Under the pieces are notes generated by a model. It did not search any database. It was not told the DNA's origin and was given only the letters and a program-made list of their open reading frames with translations. Position numbers and translations under genes: made by a program. Positions 1 through 14,200 of a DNA stretch of 64,000 nucleotides are shown piece after piece. The DNA is from Antedon mediterranea (taxonomy: Eukaryota > Echinodermata > Crinoidea > Comatulida > Antedonidae): contig NC_092680.1 in the NCBI RefSeq assembly GCF_964355755.1, positions 2,891,001 to 2,955,000 of the forward strand. The letters are read 5' to 3'. Numbering within the stretch: position 1 is the first letter of the stretch; the number at the start of each line of letters is the position of its first letter.

Positions 1-3000
1 TAAGACAAATATTCAGTGACACTTTTTACACACTAAAACAACAGTTATATCGTATTTCTTACCAATGTTAAGAAATCCGTGCATCACAGGGCCTTTTATA
101 TTCCGTTGAAGATAGTATTTGAAGTTTCTTGGGTAAATCTTATAGTTTACATGAAAAACAATAAGATATGTAATATTTTACTCATTTTTAACGCATGTTT
201 GAGATGTTCTCAAATATTGTAAAATTAGTAGAAATTTGAAAAAAAAGAAAGAAATCAAAACTTGATGATATTTACCTCCTCAAACTTTGCCAGGACATGT
301 TGAAGATGTTCGAAATCACGTGTTGACAATACACTTTGGACCAAACGAGCGTTTCCCGCATTCTTACGAACAGACTGTAAAAAGATGTAGAGAACTTTAA
401 TTTTTACTTGAACCGACTGTTTGTTTAAAAATTATAGTATAATTACTTAATTAATATTTCATTCAGCAAGTCTACACTCATTGGTGCTGTGAACTATCTG
501 ATACCAGATATAATCAAAGATTAGTATTTTTTAGTAGCTTAGAGAGTCAACATTTAAATAAGAAATAGTAGAATGTCCTTACGTCTCTAAGTGTATGTAC
601 ATCTGTATCCAACAGAGTTTCATCAAGAGAACCAGTCTCATCTCGGCCACCCTATATCAAAGATATTATATATAATTCACTTTTAATTTTTGGCATTGAT
701 ACAAAAGATTTGTTATGGATTATCACATGCAGTTTATGTAATTACTAGCTACACAATAACAGCAAACATAACAAACAGAATGTCGTTACAGATACATTGG
801 TTAAGCTTGGTTCCCACTAGAATGTAACGCAAAAACGTAAACGCAACGCAAGCGTTTTAACCAATGACAACCGAAGTTATAGACAGTTAGTAATCACAAG
901 CGAATAAGCCATCGCTTGTGATTGGTCAATTCACTTGCGTTGCGTTACGTCTTTGTGTTGCGTCGCCAGTGGGAACCACGCTTTATATTTACTAATTACA
1001 GAAGCTTTAAGGTGATTACTTTACCGCCTCTGATGCACTATTGGAATGCAATTTATATAATAATCATACTCTACCTCTGCAAGTGACCGTAAAAGACGTT
1101 CATTATTTGTCTGGAAAACATCAGCTAAATCAGCATCCATTGTTCGTCCAGTCACTAGATTTGAAATTTGACAAAATATTATGAGACTATTAATTCGTAC
1201 TGATGTAAACAATGACAAAAGTACAGGAAAAAATTAGATCGTTATTTGATATTTTAACTCATGTTCATATGTCTATAGTTTATAATTTTTGCTTACAAAA
1301 ACTTAGTACTAAAACATTAAAATTAAAGATACCTTTCAACCAATTAATAGAACACGTCTATCGAAAAATCGCACATATAAAATATTTGAATATTCAATAA
1401 CTTACATTGTGTATAAGCGTCGTTGATTTTATTGACCTCCTACAAAACAATAAAATAAATTATAAATATATTTTATCAACTTTTTAAACAACAGCAACAA
1501 TTTGCAACTGTTTCATTATGTAAAAGGAAACGTCTGTCTCAATTATGTTTCAGTTTCTTATATTGTTTGATAAAAAAACGAAGAAGAACTTTACCTTATT
1601 CGTTTTCTGGATCAACACTTGGCTTATCACACGTTCATCGTGATTCTGTAATCACGAACACACATTGATTAATATTAAAAGTGTTTTCATTTTGTTTATT
1701 ACGTGTATATTTTGATTACTGTATTTTGTAATATGAATAGTTGTGTAAGGAGAGTTTAGTTTTACTTAGAACGAAGTAAGAAGTGGGCATTCTTTTTCTT
1801 TTCTACTGGTAACTTCTTAACTAGTTTTGTATTGTGATCCCATTTCAACTGAGTTCTATATTACAATACCGATAGGATTGAGGAACTAGAAGTCTCAAAT
1901 ACTATTTTTTCTATAGCAATATTTGAACGAAGAAGAATGTAAGATAAATAAGGTGAAAGAGTAAACAATAAATTAAATTTAGATTATTGTTCTCCTCTAG
2001 TTAACCGTTTTTTTCTAAAGTTGAAATAAATCTGGATTACCTGGATAGCAGGTATTAACACGTTGGCGGAAAAATATTCTGCCGATTCTAGAAGCAGAAG
2101 TAGGCAGTCTAGTCCAATGTAATCCGGTATTGATTCAATTAGCTCATCGACAAGTTCCTAAAATGGAAATAATTAATCACATAAATTAGATATACAGATT
2201 TAGTATTGATAATATATACAAATATGAAACCAAAAACAAAAATATCTAAAATTTAAAAAATTCTAGTTTCAAAAACAAAAGTAACCATCTAATAACACTA
2301 AATACTTTTATTTCCGCGATTATAAAACATTCAGGATAATTGAATTAATTAAAGATTTACAGCAACTAAAGTAATAGTTGTATTATACTTTGATAGGACG
2401 AACACAAAATAAACTTACACTTCCATATGCTACTTTGTAGTATGACTTAATTTCCTGGCGCTCTAGGTTTGTCGGTGGTCCAAGCTCTGATAGAATCACA
2501 GATATATCTGGATCTATAACATATATACAATATCAAGTTATATGATAATGTTTAACATTGTTTACTGATATTACATTTGTATATTTTTTCTCTTTTTTTG
2601 TTTAGGTGGAATAGTATCTCAATAAGATTACTTAAGGCACAAACTCACTTACAAATTATAATATCTTTTGAACTAAGAAATTATGGAACTCAACATTATT
2701 TCGATATTTTTCATTCATTTTTCGTGACTCGAAAACAATTAAATAAACCCAATCATTCGACATAGTTTACTTTAGTTCAAATAGTTATTATCAATAATAT
2801 AAATGCATACCATTTGACTGCAATACTTCGCTTAGAATGACTGAAGCCGTTACTTTGCTGAAAATTCGCATTTCACACTAAAACGAGTAATAGTACATTA
2901 GTAACAAAAGTGTACCTGTACATTTAGGTACCCATAAAGCTTGGTTCCCACTAGGACGCAACGTAAGGATGTAGACGTAACGCAAGCGAGTTGACCAATG

Positions 3001-4160
3001 ACAAGCGGCAGTTGAAATAATCCATCACTTGTGATTGGTCAAACCCCTTACGTTAAGTGTTGTGTCTCTTGTAGAACGCAACGCAAGGACGTAAGCGCAA
3101 TGCCGTTGTCATTGGTCAACTCCCTTTTGTTGCGCTTACGTTTCTTTCTCTTTATTTTTTTCCTATCAGTGCATATAAAGGCTTTAATGACTTTATTATT
3201 TATTATGAAAAAATGTGAATGAACACGTTAGATAAGCGAATACTTGATTATCCAACTCACCGGATATTCTCTGGACTCAATGCCGTCATTCACACTACAT
3301 TCGCCACCACAAACTCCGGATAAGGTTGGTCGAATTCTGTATTGGGAATCTCCTGATGGGCAAAACCCCCAGTTGCTCCAAGTTCCTGTAATACAGCCAG
3401 TACTAAGGCTATCATTGTGTCCTTCACCGTCATCACCGTCGTCACCTCCTCCATCGCCGCCGTCAACTCCTTCACCGCCGTCGTCATCGTTGTCCTCATC
3501 TTTGTCGTCATCTGTATCACCATTGTTGTTATTATTGCCTCCCGTACCTGATCCGCATGTATCAGAGCCTTTGCAGGTTTTTGTCTCCGTGTAGTCACTA
3601 CTTGTACATTCAATTCCACCACACGTTGCTTGTTCGTACAACCTGTAGCGTGTTTTAACTCCGCTTTCGCTCTGGCAATTCACGGAGCATTCTCCCCAGT
3701 CACCCCAAGTATCTAGCTGACAATTTACAGGACAACATCCCTCCGGTTGACAGGGAACACCCTCAGCTAAATTGTCACACTCATCGCACTCCGGGTACTT
3801 TGTACGCGTACGATTTTTGTACGCGTTGGCATCGCATTGTTCGGGACACGTGCTCCATTCAGACCAAGCCGTCGTAGGGCAGTTTTCATTACAGCATACT
3901 TCGCCACAATGAAACTCAACTGAAGATTGACAATTGCAACCGTCTGGTTTGGTTAGAACAGCTTGTCGACGAATACACTCCCGTCTATACTCTTGTTGGG
4001 TTGTGCTATGCTCGCAAATATGGCAAATACAAGATGTCCATGATCCCCAGTCACCATATTCACACAAATCGCTTTGGCATGTACTTTGTGCAGATACGCC
4101 ACTAAGATCATATATAAGAAAGATAAACAAAAGTAAACAATAAATGGTTTTAACGACCAT
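1..4160 (-). CDS. Secreted TSP1-annexin chimera, short form (3' end outside window)
   Basis: Exons, in transcript order: 4160-3261, 2877-2811, 2513-2419, 2157-2041, 1645-1595, 1439-1406, 1154-1075, 651-583, 374-276, 138-63; the last two expected annexin exons lie left of base 1. All junctions are GT-AG and in phase. Exon 1 (300 residues) has a hydrophobic signal peptide (1-25), three TSP1-like modules (about 33-88, 90-140, 142-202) with WxxW and six-cysteine patterns, an Asp/Gly/Asn-rich acidic linker (203-250) and a fourth module (256-301). The last cysteine of that module is the first codon of exon 2, which supports the splice. Exons 2-10 align with annexin repeats 1 to 4, including GGRDET, LSTRDFEHLQHV and GPVMHGFLNIG at the usual annexin exon borders. 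The GxGTDE calcium loops are missing. If the 3261 donor is not used, reading runs on to a stop at 3228. The role is unknown; I infer a secreted protein. Confidence 0.8.
803..983. mobile_element. Foldback MITE, family 1
   Basis: AAGCTTGGTTCCCACTAG at the left and CCAGTGGGAACCACGCTT at the right, with internal CGCAACGCAAGCG / CTTGCGTTGCG arms. Lies in an intron of the short TSP1-annexin gene. Confidence 0.85.
2937..3141. mobile_element. Foldback MITE, family 1 (compound copy)
   Basis: Starts AAGCTTGGTTCCCACTAGG and contains two rounds of the ACGCAACG.AAGG.CGTA block, so two copies are fused or nested. It sits in the intron joining the TSP1 exon to the first annexin exon. Confidence 0.75.
3411..3554 (-). 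repeat. Low-complexity Asp/Gly/Asn coding repeat
   Basis: Imperfect GAY/GGN triplet repeat inside exon 1 of the short TSP1-annexin gene. It encodes an acidic linker of about 48 residues (an Asn run, then Asp/Glu/Gly) between TSP1 modules 3 and 4. It is prone to length change and looks like a flexible, possibly cation-binding spacer. The long divergent antisense open frame here is an artefact of this repeat. Confidence 0.8.
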
Positions 4161-5200
4161 CGTGGAAGAGCTTTATAAACGTTCGTGCAACTGACCCTGG
4201 CTATTCAATATTCTGCTTTAAATACCATTCCTTCGCAGGATGTTGCATTACCCGCAAAATCAAAAGAAAGAAAGCATACTCGTATTACGTGACGTTATTC
4301 ATGAATCTTTTTAGTCAGATGTTTGGCATCGTAACGCGAGAACACTATATCTAACAATAAAATGATATGATCATTATATTGTATTTGGCGCCAGTGCTGT
4401 CACTATCGAATTAGATGTTAATTTTGTTTTCTAATTTAAGTTCAAATTTATTGAATCATATTCGTACTCCCGTGTTTCAAACAGAGATATCCATTTGGTA
4501 AATACACAAAAACACTGTTACAAACAGTATTCTTCCACAATTATTTTATAGTATCTCTCCAGTTAAGAACACTGAAACACTGAAAATGTCCTTTGCTTGT
4601 CTGGTCGTTATTTATTTACTGTTGTAAGACTGTTAAAACTTGTTATTTTGTTTGATGTTTTTATCTGTGTTTATTTTAATTGCTATGTTATTCTGTATAT
4701 TTGTTCATTCATGATCCAGAATTAGCTGGTCTTGTTGTAAACAACAGTGTGATTAAATTAAAATAAATAATAATGAATATATAATATTTATAACAACATT
4801 ATACTTACGCTCTAATCACTAAGTTCTAATACATCAACTTAGTTTTAAAAAGGAGTATTTTGAGATACAAATTATATGGTCATGAATTGTTGGATTACTT
4901 CATTAAAAACTTCCTAAAGCAGCTGTTGTAAAAACTTGTTTATAGACAATTATTTTAGGAAATAAGATACGAGTAACATATGTCAGGCGCATTGTAAAGT
5001 TAGGGTGTCTATTAGCAGTTTCTGTATATAATAGGGAAAACATGATATTCATATTTTGAATGATGACGTAGATTGTACAGTACATCAGTTACACTAATTC
5101 GTATCAGTTAGTCTGGTGTTAGCTTAAAATAAACTGGCTATTTTCAAATATCGCATCGTACTGAGAATGTTTAAGATTCCATCGTATTAACATAGTTAAG
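4161..5200. promoter_or_regulatory. Divergent intergenic region between the two TSP1-annexin genes
   Basis: About 1 kb of AT-rich DNA separates the two start codons, which face away from each other, so both promoters must lie here. A TATTTAAA-like box (reverse strand, near 4213-4220) sits about 55 bp above the minus-strand ATG. I see no convincing TATA box for the plus-strand gene. No other gene is visible. Confidence 0.5.
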
Positions 5201-8200
5201 ATGTATATTGTTAGTCCTTGTATTACTACACTGTTAATGCTTATTAGTCTATCTACTTGTGTATACGGAAATTGTCTGGAAGAGGATTGTGTTTTTACAA
5301 AATGGTCTGAGTGGTCTGGATGTATATGTGCAATATGCGACGAAACGGGAGACACAAAACAAAGTTGTTTTCGAACAAGAAGTTTGTTGAATCACGCTGA
5401 TGGCTGCCAGAATGAATGCGGTGAAACATTTGAGTCTGGTTGTATTGGCCAGTGCTGCAATACGTTTTGCGCTGTGACTGAATGGAACCAATGGTCTGAC
5501 TGTCGCTGTTTTGACGATGAGTTGATTGGCAGACGATCTCGGAACCGCACTGGTATAGATGGACAATGTTCAGTGCCATGTGATATAATATACGAAGAAA
5601 GCACATGCGATGACTTCTGTTGTCCAATTGACTGTCATCTTGGACAATGGAATGATTGGTCAGCGTGCTCAGTGGAATGTAACACAGAGGTAGGATATAC
5701 GACCAGAGTTAGAGAAATGGTACAGGGAACTTGTGGTGGAAACGTGTGTTCATTATTTGATTCCACTGAAGTTAAACAATGTAATGGAGTATGTGAATTA
5801 TCCGAATGGTCCTCTTGGAATTGCACTTGTGATCAGTGTATGATCAACTCGACAAATATTTTTGATCACTGTGTCCGAACCAGAATGAACTGTAGCGATC
5901 GTTGTGGTGATTTACTTGAAGAGAAATGCACTGAAGGTAACTGCTGCGATTCTACTTGTGAGCTGAACATTTGGAGTGAATGGACGGAATGTTCTGCACC
6001 ATGTGATTCTGCAGAGATCGGAACACAAATCAGGAGTCGATCAGTCGCAAGTCAATGCGCTGGACACCCATGTCAAAGTCTGGAAGATTCGCGTTTATGT
6101 AATGCTTCGTGTTGTCCACACCACTGCACTGTTAGTGATTGGGGTCAATGGACTTTATGTACCGCTAACTGTGAATCAGATAACGGAACACAAGTTCGTA
6201 CACGTAATTTGAATCAAGGAGCATGCGGAGGGTTAATGTGCAGTGACGAAGATTGGCGTGATATAAGAACATGTCAGGGAGCATGTCGTTTGGATTCATG
6301 GTCAGATTGGGTATGTCTTTGTTCGTCATGCAATAAAAACGACCCTGATAATCCTTACAGAGAATGTTCAAGACGGAGAGACGAGATCAATCCAGACATC
6401 TGTCGTGGTAACTGTGGAAGTCTTTTGGAGTATAAATGTGAGGGTGACTGTTGCGATGAGCTCTGCACGGTTGGAGAATGGGGCGATTGGACAACGTGTG
6501 ATGCTGCATGTGGGTTTAGCAGTATGGGAAATATGACTAGAACACGCCAACCATCTGAATCTTGCTCTGGCGATCCTTGTAGCAGTATTGTGGAGATTAA
6601 GGAATGTTTTTCACCCCACTGTTGTCCAGAAGATTGTGTAATTCATCCATGGGAGTCTTGGTTACCATGTAGTAATGAATGTTCAGTTGAAGAAGGAACA
6701 CGGGTAAGATATCGTTCTTTTACTCAAGGATCATGTAATGGCATGCTCTGCTCGGAAGGAGATCGTTTTGAAATTGAAAGCTGTCAAGGAAACTGCAATG
6801 TTAGTACATGGTCAGAGTGGTCATGTGATTGCCAAACTTGTTCAGTTATAAATAACACGGTGTTATATAATTATTGTACGAGAAATAGGACAGTATCCAT
6901 GTCAAGCGAATGCAGCACATGTGAAGAAAATGAAAGCATGTGCAGAAACTTTGAAGAAGAATGTTGTGATGAAACTTGTCTTGCCGATGAATGGTCTACG
7001 TGGTCATTATGTACTGTTGGATGCGAAACATATTCTAACGGCACACAGGAACGAACACGTCAACTAATTGAATTATGCACTGGTCGTCCATGTTTTGATG
7101 TTTATGATCAACGTGAATGTGGGTCTCACTGTTGCCCTGAAAACTGTACTTTTGGACCATGGGAGGAATGGGCAGAATGTAGTAGCAAATGCAGTACAAT
7201 AATTGGTTCGCAAGTACGATTTAGAGATATCAACCAAGGATCATGTGGTGGAAACATGTGCAATGAGACAGATGCAATAGATATTCGTACCTGTTATGGT
7301 TATTGTGAAGTTTCATCGTGGTCTGAGTGGAGCTGTGTTTGTAGTGATTGCTCAAATAGTAACTCAACCCTCTTTAATGATTGTCGACGAACACGTAGTG
7401 AGACAAATGATTGTGAAGGGTTAAATTCATGCGGAAGTTTATTTGAGAGCACCTGTTCTGCTGAGTGTTGTAATGAGATGTGTAGCCTGTCACAATGGAC
7501 AGAATGGACGTCTTGTTCAGCGGAATGCATGACAGATGGGACTGGATCTCAATATCGAGTTCGTAGCATCGATGATTTTTGTATGACAGACCCTTGTGAA
7601 GTATTATTTGAAAACAGAACATGTAATGCTATGAATTGTTGTCCTGTTAGCTGTACATTGGACGAATGGCAAAACTGGTCAACGTGCACAAGTGTTTGCA
7701 GTGACCAAGAAGGTTATCGAGCAAGGTATAGAGATTACAATCAAGGGTCCTGTGGAGGAGTAATATGCACAGACGACCATTATTATGAGGTTGAGGCTTG
7801 TATGGGCAATTGTACACTTACCACCTGGAGTGAATGGGATTGCATGTGTGAATTATGTAGTGACGAAGACACCAAGTTACGTAACTCATGTATAAGAGAA
7901 AGATCACAGGTGGTACCTGGTAGCTGTATAAGTGAGGATGTATGTGGATCGCTTGTAGAACGGGGTTGTTTTGAGGTCTGCTGTGACAAATCATGTGCCG
8001 TTACCGAATGGGGAGAGTGGAATACATGCAGCGCTCCATGTGATACAGACGAATTTGGAGAGCAGATGAGACACCGTAGTCCAATCGGTATTTGTCAAAG
8101 TGACCCATGTCATAATTTGACAGAGATTAGATCATGTTTAGCTGGATGCTGTCCAATTGACTGTTTTATGGGTGAGTGGACTGAATGGTTTACATGTTCG

Positions 8201-11200
8201 TCATTTTGTCAACATACAACAGGAGTACAAGCGCGGGCGAGAAATATGGAACAAGCATACTGCGGAGGATTAAATTGCACAGTCGACGACAACTACGAAA
8301 TACGGCCATGTCAAGGTGAATGTTTACTTTCAGAATGGTCATCATGGAATTGTTCATGTACTATTTGTAATCCGAACGAAATAAATTTTCACGAAGAATG
8401 CGTCAGAGAGCGTTATGAGATTCGCCCCGAAGAATGTGATGGTAGATGTGGATCATTGCTGGAGACTACATGTTCTGAGGAAGACTGCTGTGACGAGTTC
8501 TGTAGTTTAAGTCAGTGGTCTGAGTGGTCGGATTGCAATGCTGCTTGTGGAGTGAATGATACAGGCATAGCTTCCAGAACAAGGCAACCGGTAGCAGCGT
8601 GTTTTTCAGATCCTTGTGTCGATGTTTATGAGTCGAAACAATGTATGGGTCCAGAATGCTGTCCTGTGGATTGTAACATGGGAGAATGGACTCAATGGTC
8701 ACTATGCTCATCGATATGTTCCAGTGACAGTGGGTTAATGCACCGTAATCGAGAGATAATTCAGGGTGTCTGTGGTGGTGAGCTTTGTTTTGATAATGCT
8801 GGATATGAAATCGCTTCCTGTTATGGAAATTGCACACTAAGCGAGTGGACAGATTGGACATGTAAATGTGACTTTTGTGATCAGGATGCGATTCTTAAAA
8901 ATGACTGTATTCGCCAGAGGTCCGAAGTTTCTCCTGAATTTTGTATCGATGACTTATGTGGTACACTGATTGAACGGGTATGCTCTAGAGAGTGCTGTGA
9001 TGAATTTTGTATATTGAGTGAATGGTCTGTCTGGTCAACTTGTTTAGCATCTTGTAACACAAGTGTCATTGCTACAAAAGAGCGTAGCAGGGAGCCTATA
9101 GTTTGGTGTCTCGCTCCTCCTTGCAATTCTACCGAAGAAGTATCAATTTGCGATGACAGTTGTTGCCCTATAGACTGTACACTTGAAGAATGGAATGCGT
9201 GGCTGCCATGTTCATCCGCATGCTCGGACATAATAGGAACACAAATACGAGAAAGAGGAATGCATCAGGGATCTTGTGGTGGAGTGATTTGCTCAGAAGA
9301 TGCGGCATATGAGACACGCGTCTGCTATGGTACATGCCATGTTAATGATTGGACTGATTGGACTTGTAACTGTACAGCTTGTGCCATGGAATCTAATAAT
9401 CAGTATCAAAACTGTTCTCGAAAGCGAACATCAATATTAGACGGCTATTGCTCCGACCATTGTAGTGCCACAGAGCTGAAATGTGATGACTTGTGTTGTG
9501 ACGATTCTTGTACTGTAAACCAGTGGTCTGAGTGGACAGACTGTACAGCTCAGTGCGAATTAAATAGTACAGCATTGCAAGAGCGTTTTAGGAATTCATC
9601 ATCAACATGCGTTGGCGTACCGTGTGCTGAATTGTATGAAGCACGTACCTGTTACAGCCCAGAGTGCTGCTCTGTAAATTGTACAGTCGGTGTATGGTCC
9701 GAATGGACCATATGTTCATCTCGGTGTTCTGGTGAAATAGGCGTGAAACATCGTGTACGTGACGTACAGAATGGGTCATGTGGTGGAACATTATGTAATG
9801 TAACCGATGATCGAATTGACAGCGAATCATGTGTGGGAGAATGTCAGGTTTCAGAGTGGACGGAATGGATCTGTGACTGTAGTTTCTGTAGCAATTCAAA
9901 TTATTCGAGGCAAAATTGTACGAGACATCGAAATATTATTGATCCGGAAACGTGCTTATTGTCAGAATGTGATCTTCAAGAAACCAAATGTGGTGAAGAG
10001 TGTTGTGATGAAGATTGTGAATTGAGTGAATGGAGTGTCTGGTCAAATTGTTCTAAGTCATGCGATGAGACAGGTTCTGGAATAATGTATAGAGAACGTT
10101 CCATCATAAACCAATGTAATGCCGATCCGTGTGAACCTATCTTTGAAGAAAACGAATGCTTCCCGTCTTGTTGTCCCAAAGACTGTAAAATCGGCGTCTG
10201 GACTTTATGGTCACAGTGTACTGTACTTTGTTATTTTGATGTTGGAATTCAATCTAGATCAAGAGATATATGGCCAGAGGTATGTGGTGGGCGCTCGTGT
10301 AACAATTCGGATGTATATCAAGTGAAGCAGTGTTCAGGCCCATGTGAACTTTCAGAGTGGAGTGAGTGGGCATGTGAATGCTCACTTTGTAATGTTACGA
10401 CTGACCTACTCTACAATAATTGTTCAAGATCAAGAACTGAATCTGATTATATATGCAATGGGAACTGTGGTAACATAATAGAGCATCAGTGTGTGCAACT
10501 ATGTTGTGATCCTCAATGCAACGTGACTAACTGGAGTTTATGGAGTTCGTGTAGCCTAGATTGCGGTGTAGAAGGACACGGAGAGCAAACTCGAATAAGG
10601 TCTGTCAATGGTCCCTGTCGCGCCGACCCCTGTGATGCATTATTTGAGATTAAAAACTGCTCATCTGAATGCTGTCCTAGAGATTGTTTAATAGGATCTT
10701 GGACAGATTGGAGTAATTGTTCTGCTAGTTGTTCCTTTGCTGTAGGAACCAAACGTAGGTCTAGAACATTCTTTCAAGCTGAATGTGGTGGAATTGAATG
10801 CTTAGATATGGACAACAAAGAGGAGATAGAGTGCAATGGTGCATGTGAAATTTCAGATTGGAATCAATGGTCATGTGTTTGTCATTTCTGCGTTCCAGGT
10901 GACCAGTACCTTCATAACCAGTGTACACGGACTAGGAGTCAATCTCCCGAATGTACTGGTCTTGAAGAATCATGTGGACAACTTGAAGAAGAAATATGTG
11001 GTGATGAATGTTGTGATGATTTTTGTTTTGTCAGTGATTGGAGTGAATGGGGTGAATGCTCAGCTAATTGTGCAAATGAAACGAATGGAATACAAGAGAG
11101 ATCAAGGACGCAGATATCTCAGTTCTGTTTGGGTCCGCCATGCGAAGCATTGGTTATAAATAGAACCTGCAGCTCTACCTGTTGTCCACGTGACTGTAAC

Positions 11201-14200
11201 GTTCTGGAATGGAGTGAATGGTCAGCATGTTCTGCTAGTTGTTCTTTTGAAGTAGGAAATAAACGAAGATCTAGAACAATAGTCCAGGCCGAATGTGGTG
11301 GAATTGAATGTTTAGATATGGACAACGAAGAAGAGGTTGAGTGCAATGGTGCATGTGAACTTTCAGATTGGAGTCAATGGTCTTGTACCTGTCATTTCTG
11401 TGCTCCTGGTGACCAACATCTTCATAACCTGTGTACACGGACTAGGAATGTATCTCCCCAATGTACTGGTCTTGAAGAATCATGTGGACAACTTGAAGAG
11501 GAAATATGTGGTGATGAATGTTGTGATGACTTTTGTTTTGTCAGTGATTGGAGTGAATGGGGTGAATGCTCAGCTAATTGCGCAAATGAAATTAATGGAA
11601 CACAAGAGAGATCAAGGACGCAGATATCTCAGTTCTGTTTGGGTCCGCCATGCGAAGCATTGGTTATAAATAGAACCTGCAGCTCTACCCGTTGTCCACG
11701 TGACTGTACCGTTCTTGAATGGAGTGAATGGTCAGCATGTTCTGCTGATTGTTCTGCAATAGATGGGACACGAAATAGAACACGTGGTTTTATTCAGGGA
11801 GCGTGTGGAGGTGCTACGTGCGATACGGACATTTATGAGATGGAGACGTGTACAAGTTTATGTTCTCTTGGTGAATGGAACAATTGGAGTTGCTCGTGTG
11901 CATTTTGTAATCCCGAATCAACATCATCATTATATAACCTTTGTGAAAGAACTAGAGAAGAACATGGTATTTGTGACGGTCGATGTGGAGAATTAACTGA
12001 AGAAAAATGTACTGAATCATGTTGCGACGATTTCTGTGCCACTGACGAGTGGAGTCCTTGGAGCGATTGCAGTGATGGTATATCAGTGCGGAATAGAAAT
12101 GTGGTTTCAGTATTCTGCTTTGGAGATCCATGTGGAGGAATTCAGGAAGAAAACGTTTGCCAAGAAAACTGTTGTGTGTACTCGGAATGGACGACATGGT
12201 CTAACTGTTCAACTAACTGTGCTGAAACTACTGGATATCAGTCAAGAAGCAGAACATTAGAAAGCGAGTGTCTGCAAAATGCGTGCACTGACAGTGATGA
12301 AATCCAATCTTGTGTTGGAACATGCCACCCATCTGATTGGTCTGCTTGGGAATGCACATGTACGTTTTGTAAGCCAGAATCACAGATATTATTCAACAAT
12401 TGTCAACGTTCCAGACATGACGATAGTTCAGCATTTTGTTTTGAAGCGTGCGAACCAGTTGAGGAAACAGAATGCACAGTCGAATGCTGTGATGAGTTTT
12501 GTTTCTGGACCGAGTGGACATCTTGGACGGAATGCCAACTAAATGAAAGGTCAAGAAGTCGAAGCCAGTCATCAACCTTTTGTATTGGTTCACCGTGTGG
12601 ATCATCAATTCAGGTTGAAGAATGCCTTTCATCGCTGACTACCGTTTCAGCTGCAATCGATAAGGCTATAACTGTATTCATCACTGACGAACTTAAAATC
12701 TGTAGTTCTACAACCTGGACGACTTGGAGTGATTGCTTCTCAAAATGTTATGAAAATGTAAGTCAACTAAATACAAAATAATTATCTCATATCATTAAAT
12801 ATTATATCAATTCATTGCATATCGCCCATTAATAAAAGTCTATTTCTTTCATCTCGTACGTATATTATAAGTGGGTCAAATCTATTTTTATTTATCATAA
12901 AGTTAAGTAATAATGCATTGATCTTTATTTATTTAAGATACATCATATTCAGCGAAAGACCTCATTATTATTACCTCAAACTCAATATCATAATTAAGCC
13001 TATTACTAATTGTATATACATAATATAAAAATAACGCTTAAAAAAGAACAACGTTTCGACTCATTACGATAAACGTACCCTCATTACTAATTGTATGTTA
13101 TTTTATCAATATAACTAAAATTGATAATATAAATATTTTAATTTTGGTATTTAATAAACAGAATCCACTACAATATCGTAATCGACAGCTTGTGCCTATG
13201 ATGTGTAATAGTACCCAGTGTATTGAAACAGAGGAAGAAACACGAGCATGCCAGGTATTGTTCAATATTAATAGTCAACTGGCTCTATTATTCCGATTAA
13301 TAATTGAACATTACGTTTTATATTACTATGACTATTTTCAGGGTACCTACTACAAATTAACAAATCATTCGGAGTTCGATGTTCACGAGGAGTTGGTAAA
13401 TCTACACAATATATCAGGTAGCTACCTGTTTATTATTGATATATTGAGACTGTTCATATACTAGATTTAATGAGCATAAATGATATACTAAAACAGTTAA
13501 GAAATATTTTCTTTATTGAAGCATTCTTTCTTTAATTTTTTTCAAATAAATGTAATGCTTTTCGTTCATTTCAACACTATCCAGCCTACCCTTGCGTACT
13601 TAAACCTTTGACTCCATAGTTGCCACGACAGATTACCATTGCCGTCATGTATAGCGGCTTAATTCACTGAATACATACTACACTATACTAAATACTGTTA
13701 CTAACGTTTATATTATTACAGCAAATCAGGATGAGGCAATAAGCATATTCTTCAGTTCAAAAAGTATGAGAGAAAGGCTGCTAATACGTGATAAACATTT
13801 AGCTGCATTTGGATACGTGAGTTTTTATAAAATCAAATGTTACTTTATTAGAGTAGTCACAAAATGATAAAACAAACTCCGAAATATTGAATTATATATT
13901 GTGTGCGTATTTTTCAGCATCGACAACCATTAGACAATGTATACCACGATCGGAAAACACCCCTATTTGTGGAAAGTCGTTGAACCTAATCTTTTTTAAT
14001 CGTCAATAACTAATTATCTAACTCAATTTAATTAATAAACAGGGTAACATCAGGTGGTTAAAATCATGACCGAAAAATTAACGCGCGATTTACCGAATTT
14101 TGCCCTTACGTAAATTTATATATAGATGAGTTGCATTACTTGTTTGTTTTCAAACTTACTAGTGGACCCCCTCTGGTTTTTAGTCACAAAAGTTAATAAC

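Noticed and set aside
3244-3594. Pro/Ser-rich open frame on the plus strand
   Set aside because: It is the antisense of the Asp/Gly-rich linker of the TSP1-annexin exon; the composition is explained by that repeat.
5249-12632. Many 60-130 codon frames on the opposite strand and other frames of the giant TSP1 exon
   Set aside because: Shadows of a 2519-codon cysteine- and tryptophan-rich coding exon; no splice or family support of their own.
13342-13395. Donor TTG|GTAAAT at 13396 for the third exon of the giant gene
   Set aside because: It breaks the phase with the next exon; the donor at 13418 (TCAG|GTAGCT) keeps the frame and completes the annexin repeat.
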